From: Paracyclopina nana
Taxonomy: Eukaryota; Arthropoda; Copepoda; Cyclopoida; Cyclopettidae
Assembly (NCBI GenBank): GCA_019096065.1
Contig: JAGUCH010000001.1
Location: forward strand, 2,356,001 to 2,420,000
Direction of reading: 5' to 3'
DNA: 64,000 nucleotides
Numbering within the stretch: position 1 is the first letter of the stretch; each line of letters starts with the position of its first letter. This document shows positions 54,801 to 64,000 of the stretch, in pieces. The notes below the pieces were generated by a model, which was given only the letters and a program-made list of their open reading frames with translations, was not told the DNA's origin and did not search any database. Made by a program: the position numbers and the translations under genes.

Positions 54801-57800
54801 CTGAGAGCCAGTAGTAGCTTGTATGCGGAGCAGCGAGCATGAATTCGAATTACCTTTTTGCCCTGCACCTGAGCCACTTTTGTGGCATTACTGCAAATTC
54901 CCTCCTCAAGTTTGGGAAAGACAAAGAAGATTTGCTGCCTCCCTGTGGGCCCATAGTAAGCAATTTTTCAAGTGATAAAACGCGGCTAGCGATTTTTTAA
55001 TGACTTTTGCAAAGCTGAACCTTGGCTTGAACAAGTCGGAAAGTTTTTAGCACTTTCAAACTTTGCAAACGTTTAAAAGTTTGAGTGAAGTGCGAAAATC
55101 ATAAAAAGCCCTTCCTTGCTCATATCTCTATTTTTTGAGCTGGCTTCCTGCTGAGATCATAGTATAATGACATGAATTTATTCTCACAAGTTTGCTTTGT
55201 GAGCTCACCCATGAGTTGATTGATGATGTCCTTTTCAAAGGAATCTTGAGAGCTCAAGCTGCACTGCGTGGAGTGTTGGACCAAATCACCCTCTAGCAAA
55301 ATTCGATTGATGGCATTAAAAAGCATTAAGTCTCAAACTTTAGTTTTTGAGCCATTTTTGAGCTAAAAACGCCGAAAACTAGATGGCTCGCAAATCCCGG
55401 TATGCGTGTACATAGAAGTTGGCCACAACCGTGATTTGGTATGTTGATTTTAAAATTCTTTACTGTGCAAGCAAGATTGCGTGGACTGGGCAATTCTAAA
55501 GCAAATAACCCGTACGTAGGGAATGGGCAACCATTTAGGATAAGCGAAGAAAGGGAGAAAATCTCATCTCACCATGTATATTACTGCTATTATGGGCCTC
55601 AATTTTTCTGCAACCTCCGCACAAAAAGGCTCATTACTCAACATTAGGCCCCTTTTGTTGCAGAAAACATTAAAATGGCATAATAGAATCATGGCTGGGT
55701 TGCATTCCCTAACCTATAGCATGACTTGCGAGTTTCTATTGCTCGTTTTTTAAGCGCTCGCGGTAGCCAAACTATTTGCCATCACTGCACTAGAGACAAT
55801 TGGCTGATTCTCTTGTGCGGAATTCATATCTAGGCTTTTCTGATCTACGGTAATGAAACGAGGACGCCTCAACCTATTCAAATGAACATAGATTATGACT
55901 GTTACTATCCCACAAATAAATCATCCGCAAAAGAGAATGAGCCAAAAACCAATGTAAAGATTTCAATAGAAACTTTTATCTTGTTCTTAGGTTGCCTGTC
56001 TTTGAGCTACCATCATGATTTCTCAGTTCGATCCCATAACCCTTTGGCAGTTGCAAATGTTGTTGTTTTACAGTGCAGTGTGGACTTAGTGGTTCCTACT
56101 CAGCTAACGGAGCCAAAAGTGATAGCTCGACTATTGGCTCCATTTACTAGAAAAACATTACTTCAAGGAATTTAACCGTCAGAAAAGAATTTTCCAATTT
56201 CATGTAAAAATGTTCTGGCAAAAAGACACATGCTATGGTATGTTGGGAATCTGAAATAAGCGTACAACAGTATGCACTTGTATTTGTGTATTTACGATCG
56301 TGTAGTATGTATGGCAATGTATCGGTGGTATTCCGCATGGCTGCAGCATTGGGATTACAAGGGTCTCTTTTTTAAGATATCTTATCTGTAAGACCTCATG
56401 AGCTCTCTCCACTATCTTACGGTATGTGTGCATGGTAAATGGGCCAAGGATATTCATTGCTTAATGTATTGTGACTGTAAATTGCCTGTCCAGACACATT
56501 TCGCTCCAAGTCATGACACTGAGATTTGCTCACTAGGACATTAAGGACTCAAGATAAACCATATCAAATGAATGTCAGGTTGAACAGAGTTCATGGTTTG
56601 CCTCATTTGTTCTTTCTTTTCTGACATGAAATAAACTGCACTGATTTTTTCGGACACCACCAAATAGCTATCATAAAAAACATGTGGAAGCAACAAAAGC
56701 TATCAGCCAAATGACAATGGTGTTTTGCTACAAAAACTTGCTTTCCACGTTGTATAAGAACAAAGCTTTTTAGGGGAGGTATCTGGGTGGGCATGAATAC
56801 TAGATGGATGCCTAGTTCTTTGATCTTCCACTGCAGCACTGAATTTTAGGCCTGAATTTGAACAACTGAATCAATTGTGGTGAGAAAATGCATCTCAAAG
56901 TTGAGCTATCCTACATTGATGTGGATTTCCAGAAAGAAGTATAACAGTGCACACTTGCAATAATGAAATTCAACATGAGCTGCAGTTTCCTTTGGCCTTT
57001 GGTAAAACACCTTTTTACCTTTTGTACACTCTATTCCTTTCTGCAATGGAATGTTGCACTGCAATCCCACAAGTTTGGTGTGTATCTTAATCCAGTCATA
57101 TGATGAACTTGACTGCGAGAAACTGAATCTCTGGCAAGCTGAGTTATGCTAATTTCAAAAGTAGATGGCATCCAACAATGCCATTTGATTTCCCTCTAGT
57201 GAGCAGGAAAATCGAATTTGAGGGGAAAAGTACAAAGCTCTAAATAAACAGCTAAAAAAATAAGCCCAGAAAAAAACCTGATGATTAAAGTGAACTTTTT
57301 TGGGGACCACTGCAGAGCAGTGTTAGTTAAGCTGCATTGGCCTGCAGCAACAGCTAGTCACATTGTGTACTAGCCAAATCAACAACACTCTCATCGCTCA
57401 AGAGCAGAGAAAAACTTTGCTAATTTATTTTATAGCTTGCAATTGAGGAGGAGTTTGAATGAGGGGCTGCAAAAAAAAAGATTCATTAAAGCTCCTCCTA
57501 AAATGTGAATTCTTGCTACTTTTTTGTCCTTGACATTCGAAAACTTATAAGGTTTACCTACTTTCCAAGAAAAAGGCGGGGACGTGTTGCAGATGGTAGC
57601 AAAAGAGCAATATTTTTATCGTCTTCTGGTAAAAAAAATAACGGAAGAAAATAGCAACAACTTCTTGCTATCCTTTGAAAAAATAATTTCTAAAAACTAA
57701 TGTGACAATCATGCTTAAAATATCTAGACAACATGTGCATCATTATTTGAAACTTTGCAAAAGCCCGCATAAAAAGACATGCATGAAAAAACACCTTCAC

Positions 57801-57826
57801 TGCAATAATCTAATATCATATTTCAG
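51832..57826. other. Long AT-rich non-coding stretch (6 kb)
   Basis: No exon I can support. It contains a diverged long inverted repeat (52391-52999), a poly-A/purine run near 54030-54052 and scattered A/T tracts. It may hold 5' exons or introns of the membrane-protein gene ending at 61027; I could not find them. Confidence 0.35.
52391..52999. repeat. Diverged long inverted repeat (decayed foldback or MITE-like element)
   Basis: The arm at about 52391-52540 and the arm at about 52841-52999 are reverse complements with roughly 80-85 percent identity by eye. Shared blocks include CACATTGACTTG, CCTAACCCAAACT, ACAACACCCAAAAA, AGGGTTCATTTGGT and AAAAATCCTGGC. The 300-bp centre is AT-rich. No target duplication is obvious, consistent with an old insertion. 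Confidence 0.65.
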
Positions 57827-60800
57827 GACATTCCCAATGGAAAAGTAATCCAAATGTCTGATTATGAAATGAGTTGGAGCAATAACAACATGAGCTCACT
57901 CATTGATGCATCGGGAATGCCTCGAGTACGAATGTCAGGCACAGATATTCGCCCCAAAGAAGTCGTCCTGGTTTGTCTTGCACTGGCACTTCTCGTCTTT
58001 TCCGTTTCGCTCTTCTTCAAACATTGGAGAAAGAATTATTGGGACATCAATCAACTACCTTATTACGCTTACCTCTACAAGGTCTGAGAGCTTATTATAT
58101 TAACGTAAAATTAGAAACATCATTCGGGTAGCTTGACAAGAGTCGAGTTAAATAGAAGCTATTTTAAATCTATCACCCAGCAGTTGAGCTATTCAGCTGT
58201 TTTCTGGCTCGTTCCTCTCTTGAGGGATCTCAATTCACTACTTAATGACATTAAGCGCTAGGCAAATGTTTTTCTACATACTTTAGGATGCGTCGTCCCT
58301 TTCTAATCTTCTTAGCTTTGAAGCTCGAATTATCCTGAAGGATAAAGGTATTTCGACTGCTGAACTGAGACGCTTTTATTTCTGTCACCTAAAATATTTC
58401 TGAAGGTTTAATACTATACCATGTATATATGCTACTATTTCTTAAAGAAGAGGAACTTCACAAAACACTTCAATTTTCTTTTCAACAAGTATGATGAGCT
58501 TTCTTTTTTCAGCGAGAGAAAAATGCTTTCTTTCTTCGTATTGTCCTATGAGTTACAAGCGTATCAAGCAGCGTCCTTTATATCAGAAAGTGTTTTTCTT
58601 ATCCAGAAGACTCTCAAGTACTCTCTTTCATCTTACCAAAGATAAAATGCTTTTGAAAAAAGTATCTTGGGAGGTCTTCAATAATCAAAGGCAAAATGTG
58701 CAAAATATGGGCAATTCATAAATAGCCTTGTATCACGTGACATTTGATACCGCAAGTATAAGAAGGGAGTTAATTGAGCATCTTGATTCGATTGTAAATG
58801 TTTTCTTTGAGTGTCATTTTTCAAGTGAGAAAGTGAGTCTTTCTGGCATCACAAGAAAAGAAAGGCTTCTTCAGAATGAGTGGCCTCTCTAATTGTAGAG
58901 AATGAGATGACAATTTTTCTCCAAGAGACCCAAGCAAGCAGAGAAAAACAGCCAGGCCTTTTTCCACTAAAAGCCAGCTTGACTCAACCATGACTTCCGC
59001 AAAATGCGAGCATGTGAAGCCAGCAAACAATGTGCTCTACTTACTGATAATTGAATTTCATAAGCTTGGAAATTAGGTTAGGTATGGCATGTTGGAGGCG
59101 AGCTCACGTGTTTAGGTAAAGAAGTTCCTCTTTTATCGAACGAAAACTGTCGATTCTTTTCGTGAGCTAAAAGGTAGTAAGCCTATCACCTTTATAAAGA
59201 AGTCGCTTTTTTTGCCGAAAAAGGCCACTTGGGCTCCAATCTAATCAGAATGGATGACCAAAGGCTTTTGCAAAAAGAAATGTTTTTTCATTTACCATCT
59301 TACCTTTATCAGATTGGTCATTTTTTTTTCAACATTTTCTTACATTAGATATTTGATCAGTCAACCGATTATAAGACATTTCATTAAATAATTACTGTTG
59401 TTTTTTAATGTTATGAGCAGAGACTTAGATTACTAGAGAAGCGAAATTATGTGACGTCATAGGGGGAGCGTGCCTCTTTTTTGGGACGCTCCAAAAGAGA
59501 ATACAATGGCTTTTTGGCGCTGGCTGCCTGAGTTTGGGCTGGGGCTGACTTTTCATTCCAAATATTTCAGAAATGATCCATTTTTGATCAATGTCAAGTA
59601 TAGTTTGAATGTAAGTTGACCAAGTGCCTCTAACTTTTATTTTCAACAGTTTTAAGGTTCTTATTGAAAGTTTCAATTTATTTAAGAATCATTTTTATGG
59701 TAGTGTTCTTGATATTCCTCCGCGACTTCGTTTTACTACGTTATAGGGTAACGCGTAGAGGCATCAGCTGACCCCATTTTGTTCAGTTCATGGGGATTTC
59801 TATGTAGTGAATTGAACAAAATGAGTACAGCTGATTTTCTCTACGGTTCACCCTATTACGTAGTAAAACGAAGTCGCGGAGGAATATCTAGAACCCTATT
59901 TTATGGTACAGCCATTTTATCGTTCCCGGCTGAGCGTTCCTGGAAATGGCCAAACACTTTCAGAAAAAGTCGATTTTGTAACATATATGATCAAACTTGC
60001 GAATCTGGTTACTCTGATATCATTTGACGGAAAATCTCGGCCCTAAGGAAACCAAGGCAGTATGTCTAATCTCTTTCTGATATAGCACTGATTTTGGCGT
60101 TACTCTAAATGGGATTTTTATTGTCAAACGAATGCCGAGTGTGGCATTTTTTGAAAGTATACGTCTACATAAAAGTGATGAAAAAGATAACTTATTGACG
60201 CGTAGCAGATAAGTGGAATGTTTACATTTTTACTTCGCTTCTCTTATAATCTAAGTCTCTGGTTATGAGTATAAGAAAATCATTACCAGAAGTTAATTTC
60301 AAAATGGGCCAAATAACCCAATTTCAAGTTGAGTTTTTGAGTTTAAGTTGATTCTAAAGTCATTCTGGTAGCGCTTTTGCCAGCTGAACTAGCCCCGCGT
60401 TTTTCGTATAAAGGGAAGTATTTGAATATTTATGAACGAGCTTGATATTTTCAGGAGGACCAAGATCAGAACCTTCGGCCTCCATCTCAAACAGAGATGA
60501 TCGACCAATGTCCACTGAGCCGAACTCCATCAAGTCGTCTCCTTTCAAGGTCGAGGCCGTCGAGTTTCAGAACTGCGACCTCCTTGGACCCGATTTCGCC
60601 GACCATGAACTCCTCAGCCAGGACGTCCCTCCGGCTGAAAAGCTTTAAACGCAATAGGGCCTCTTTCATCCATGTGACAGCCGAGGCCATGCATCGCCAG
60701 AGGTCGCTGAGGCTGCATACCAACCCTTGGGAGTATTCAAGGGCGAATTCCACCTCGAGCGCCAGATCGAGCTTAAAAAGGCACCGAAGAAGAACAGTCC

Positions 60801-61027
60801 CTTCCAGCCTTAGGTCAGGCTCTACGCAATCGAGGGCTCTACGCACGAGCTTCGAAGAAATCAATTGCGTCAAAGAGCTGGACGAGACGCTTTGCTGCGT
60901 AGAATTGCGGCCCCAGGAAACCAATATAAAAAAGGCTACTAGTGATGTGTGCACCATCAAAGTAGAGGCTGAATGTAGTCACAATGGGCTATTCAACGAA
61001 GAACTGATGGCTGATACAGTGATTTGA
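57827..61027 (+). CDS. Single-pass membrane protein with Ser/Arg-rich tail (last exons; function unknown)
   Basis: Exon 57827-58081 follows a TTTCAG acceptor and stays open from its first base. Exon 60455-61027 follows ATTTTCAG and runs to TGA. The joined frame gives at least 275 residues: a short polar segment (DIPNGKVIQ, then the first ATG at 57854), a membrane helix at about residues 48-68 (EVVLVCLALALLVFSVSLFF) followed by a basic stop-transfer KHWRKNYWD, a tyrosine-rich LPYYAYLY, and a cytosolic tail very rich in Ser and Arg (SRTPSSRLLSRSRPSSFR and later RSSLKRHRRR) that turns acidic near the end. The donor GTCTGA is weak; without splicing the protein would end two codons on (KV). Upstream exons are likely but not found. 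I do not recognise the family. Confidence 0.6.
59693..59906. mobile_element. hAT-like MITE with perfect 8-bp target duplication
   Basis: A 198-bp element (59701-59898) that folds back along nearly its whole length: arms of about 80 bp, including TAGTGTTCTTGATATTCC at the left and its near-perfect complement at the right, then TCCGCGACTTCGTTTTACTA. It is flanked by TTTTATGG at 59693-59700 and 59899-59906. An 8-bp duplication and termini of the TAGNG type fit the hAT superfamily. It has no coding capacity and lies in the intron of the membrane-protein gene. Confidence 0.85.
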
Positions 61028-61659
61028 AAGGTAATTCCATAGAGCCCTACATTTAGCATACTTTGCAATAAGAGCATATGTAGAGGCTATTTGGTATGCA
61101 GGCTAAGTAGTGTATTCCTTCAGGGTACTTGTGTACTGCGCCTCTATTAATTTGCTAAAAATGCTTCTCAACTTGCCTAGAAGCCTGGAAGCTAATTAAA
61201 GATGCATTTTTTTTCTGTGGGAGTATGGTTCATTTAGTCAAATGCCTTTTTCTTGCAGGTGACATGCTTCTCATGAATACATTTTGAGGCGAAAAATGCT
61301 GTGGGGACCGACCAGACATCGTAGAATGGTGAAGGAGATCATATTGAGCCCTTGATCTTGAGCTGCATGTTACAACACTAATGAAATGTTAAGGCCATAT
61401 CGCTGTTATTTTTAACCAATAATACATCTATAGCTAGGTTGTGAACGTAATGCATGATATTCGAGTTTTGTAGGAGAAAGCAAAATGGTATTTGCAGATG
61501 CGCTATGATTCTCAAGTTTTTAAAGTGGAGCTTAGGAAATTGGGCCAAGAATAGATACGCAATTACTTTGATTCATAAGTCGAAGAAAAAATCAGCTTGA
61601 GGCCATCTGTTGTACAGTTAAGTAGAACCTGAATAAAGAATGCAAGACATGCTCTATTA
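61028..61659. other. Gap between convergent genes, no supported feature
   Basis: 3' UTR of the plus-strand membrane-protein gene is expected at the left and of the minus-strand gene at the right. I see no ORF, RNA gene or repeat worth naming. Confidence 0.35.
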
Positions 61660-62062
61660 TTATAGAGAAAAATGCTCTTTGTTCTGCTGTATCCATTTGA
61701 GGCACTTGGCTCTGGCTTCCTCAAGTTGAGCAAAAGTGACGGTTTCTTGGGCAAATCGGTAATTGCTATCCAGTTGGCGATCATAGCATCCTGGAGTGAC
61801 TTCGAATTCTTCATTGGACATGATCATCCTCCAATAATCTGGAAAAATCCTGGCTCATTAGCATAAGAAAATAGTAGATATCTGGCTTAAAATAGGTATC
61901 TAGCTGCTTTAGAAGGATCTACTCAACTTAGCTGTAAAATCTTACTTTCCATATTGTCCCACATTGACTTGTTCCATCTGGAGCCCATGGCATCATATTC
62001 TACTCCTTTATTCAATGCTGAAGACTTTTTGGCCCCAATAGAGGACTTGCCTTTCAACCCCG
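61660..62062 (-). CDS. Two 3'-terminal exons of an unidentified minus-strand gene
   Basis: Exons 61946-62062 and 61660-61838 join in phase through a consensus donor (GTAAGA) and acceptor (TTTTTCCAG) and end at TAA. They encode about 98 residues: a basic start (LKGKSSIGAKKSSALNK), then GVEYDAMGSRWNKSMWDNMENYWRMI and a charged helical C-terminus (FAQLEEARAKCLKWIQQNKEHF). The 5' part must lie in an upstream exon ending in phase 1. The first exon of the neighbouring gene (63183-63549) ends in that phase, so the two groups might be alternative transcripts of one locus. No family recognised. Confidence 0.5.
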
Positions 62063-62363
62063 CTGAAAGACCAAAAAGTGTATTAGAAAGCAAAATTGTA
62101 TAAAAGTAATGCACAGCACTATGAAAAAGCCAGTTTACCAAGTTAAATCTGGGTACGCGTTAACTTGGAAAGGAGACATTGTAACAAAAAACTGGAGAAG
62201 TGTTCTATATATGGTGTACCTTACAAGCTAATCCAATTACCAGAAAAGCCAGAATGAAATATGAACTCTCACTTTGCATCCACTAGGCAGAATGAACTGT
62301 TGTAGTGGAAGCTTTGCCAAAAAAGCTAACAAAAATTGATGACTTTCCACTTTACACAACGAT

Positions 62364-63549
62364 TTATTGCTTACGCTGCTTTTTGGCATCACTCTTTACT
62401 CCAGCACTTGGGCTACTTGTGGCAGCTGTCGTATTTGCTTGCTGCAGCTGGCTCAAGTCAGCTGATGACCCGTAGGCTGACCCCATGCCTGAGCCTTCTG
62501 TATTAAGCCTTTCACGTCTGCTCCTCATTCGCGGAGATTGGGAGCGTGGAGACATTCTTGGGCTGTCCAGCTGAAAATATATGGTAAAGCTACTTGTTTT
62601 TTCCACTTCATTTGGCCAGAATCCACTTAAAGTGTCAAAGCACTGGAAATGAACTAATGCATGAGTCCAGTCAATGGAGCTTAACACACTGCTGAAGGCC
62701 TGTGTGAAAAGCACAACTTACTTTGAGGAAAATCAGCTTTTCCGAAAGAGGCTTATTTCTGCTTTCTTTGAGCTCTTGAATCCAATCCATTTCCATTTTT
62801 TCGATCTGGGACAGCTTTTCGGTCTCCTCGAGCTTTTCGCGGGCCATTTTCAGGCACTTTTTGTAGTCGTCACTAAAATCTATGAAATAGATGCCAGACC
62901 CTGAGCCTTTCCCTGGCCCTGCAAAATAAAAAATCAACGCTTTATTCCCCAAAGGAGCCAGCCACTAATTAACGTCCTCTCCTAGAAAGGCTTGACATTA
63001 CGAAAAAATCAAAGGCATTCACCAGGAAATGTCTAGGCATTTCCCAAGGGAGTTGAGCAGCTGTCTTCGTATTACAGGCAAAAGTGATGCTTAGGTTTTC
63101 AGTGCCTCATCCTACATTTACAGCGTACAGCATAAGAGCCTTCAAGAGTAATAATACTGAATAATATTATGGAGGCTTTCACCTGTGGGAACGAAGCTGT
63201 ATCCGTCCTTGTTGGAGCTTGAAGTATTCACACTGTTTGCCATCGCTTGCAGAGCTAATTGAGCCTCAGATTCTCGCGAGTAGAGAGCTTTCGGCTTTGA
63301 AAACTCCCCATTGGGGTCGGTCATGGCCTTTTTGCTTCTATCCATGGCCTTCTTCTTCTTCTTTTTCTTCTTTTTCGACAGCATTTTCGACCCTCGCTCC
63401 TTGAGGGACAGCCTCTGTGAGACACGTCCACTCGGACACCATTTGGACAACTTGGTACCCTTGTCAACAATGATTTCATCTCCGTAGTCACTCCATATGT
63501 GCACAGAAAAAATCAGGCGAATTAGCACAAATAAAACCACCTTGGCCAT
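62364..63549 (-). CDS. Three-exon Lys/Ser-rich protein of unknown function
   Basis: Exons 63183-63549, 62722-62918 and 62364-62570 join in phase to give 256 residues. The N-terminus is hydrophobic (MAKVVLFVLIRLIFSVHIW) and could be a signal peptide or anchor. Next come a basic region with a run of nine lysines (about 59-67), a helical segment in exon 2 rich in Glu and Lys (CLKMAREKLEETEKLSQIEK, about 140-160), and a Ser/Arg/Pro stretch (SPRMSPRSQSPRMRSRRERL), ending in a low-complexity Ala/Ser/Thr tail. If the first ATG is used the protein enters the secretory pathway. An internal Met just before the Lys run would give a cytosolic or nuclear protein, which fits the composition better. The family is unknown. 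Confidence 0.6.
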
Positions 63550-64000
63550 TTTTACGTAACAACTTGGAGCTCAACTCTGTACTTTTTTGGGGCAAAACTT
63601 GAGACAAGCTTTTATTTACACATCCCCAGGGCTTGCACAATGACATTTTTATGAAACATTCAGCCAAGATTTCGACAAAAAAAGAAGAAGAGTTGGTATT
63701 CTCATTTTTGCTGTTTAATGCAATGCAACTCTGATTGGGTTAGCAAAAAAACATGAAGTAAAAATGCTGACTGTCATTCTAGTGAAAATTGCTTGCATTT
63801 GGCCAAGGAAGCAGCATGCCTTAAATCTTGGTACGCTAGTATGATAGATGTTCTACACCAAAGCTGCTATTAATATTAACATTAATGGACACTCTTATGC
63901 TTATACAGTTCCAGGAAATGTGATAAGCTCCACTGAATATTTTTTCTGTTTTCCTTCTTTCTCTTGTCTCCTCTCAATGAAGCTCAAGCAATAATCTAGA
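63550..64000. other. Upstream flank of the last gene, no further feature seen
   Basis: AT-rich sequence upstream of the start at 63549, presumably promoter and 5' UTR. No ORF or repeat stands out before the window edge. Confidence 0.35.

Noticed and set aside
60487..60960. Minus-strand 157-codon ORF opposite the Ser/Arg-rich exon
   Set aside because: The plus-strand frame is continuous with an acceptor and a membrane-protein exon; the Leu-rich antisense frame is its shadow.

Overview
This is a eukaryotic nuclear window, moderately AT-rich, with compact multi-exon genes whose many short introns (about 45-70 bp) have clean GT-AG borders. It probably comes from an arthropod, most likely a crustacean-like pancrustacean. 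It carries the protostome chemosensory co-receptor IR25a, a LOXL2-type lysyl oxidase with only two SRCR domains, and an arthropod-like mix of Ty3/gypsy, CACTA-like and hAT-like mobile DNA. The species cannot be named from the sequence alone.

Layout. 1-1227: 3' end of IR25a (+), convergent with a TACC coiled-coil gene (-, 1424 to about 5011). 5796-8398: small genes, including a single-pass membrane protein (+) and several minus-strand exons I cannot fully join. 8849-13525: a complete seven-exon DNA polymerase alpha catalytic subunit (+), divergent from a minus-strand first exon across a promoter with two CRE palindromes and an E2F-type site. 13579-14712: an intronless SP-family zinc-finger gene (-) with a Gag/SCAN-like domain at its N-terminus. 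15885-23899: a nested mobile block. A non-coding DNA transposon with subrepeat-array inverted repeats and a 9-bp target duplication is interrupted by a young, intact 7-kb Ty3/gypsy-type LTR retrotransposon (251-bp LTRs differing at one base, 5-bp target duplication). 25129-27138: an orphan intronless gene (+) and a three-exon gene of unknown function (-). 29695-34897: a nine-exon LOXL2-like lysyl oxidase (+), tail-to-tail with a calmodulin-like gene (-, 35311-38812). 40058-51831: a six-exon secreted M28 zinc peptidase (-) whose fourth intron holds an apparently intact 7.9-kb CACTA/En-Spm-like (CMC) transposon with two divergent genes. 57827-61027: last exons of a single-pass membrane protein (+), with a hAT-like MITE in the intron. 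61660-63549: two minus-strand exon groups of unknown function.

Main points of interest: the Gag-SP fusion; the retrotransposon's in-frame UGA between gag and pol and its two small membrane-protein ORFs where env would be expected; the two-gene CACTA-like element tolerated inside a host intron; and a POLA1 intron flanked by an 8-bp AGGT direct repeat, the pattern expected if an intron arises by local duplication.
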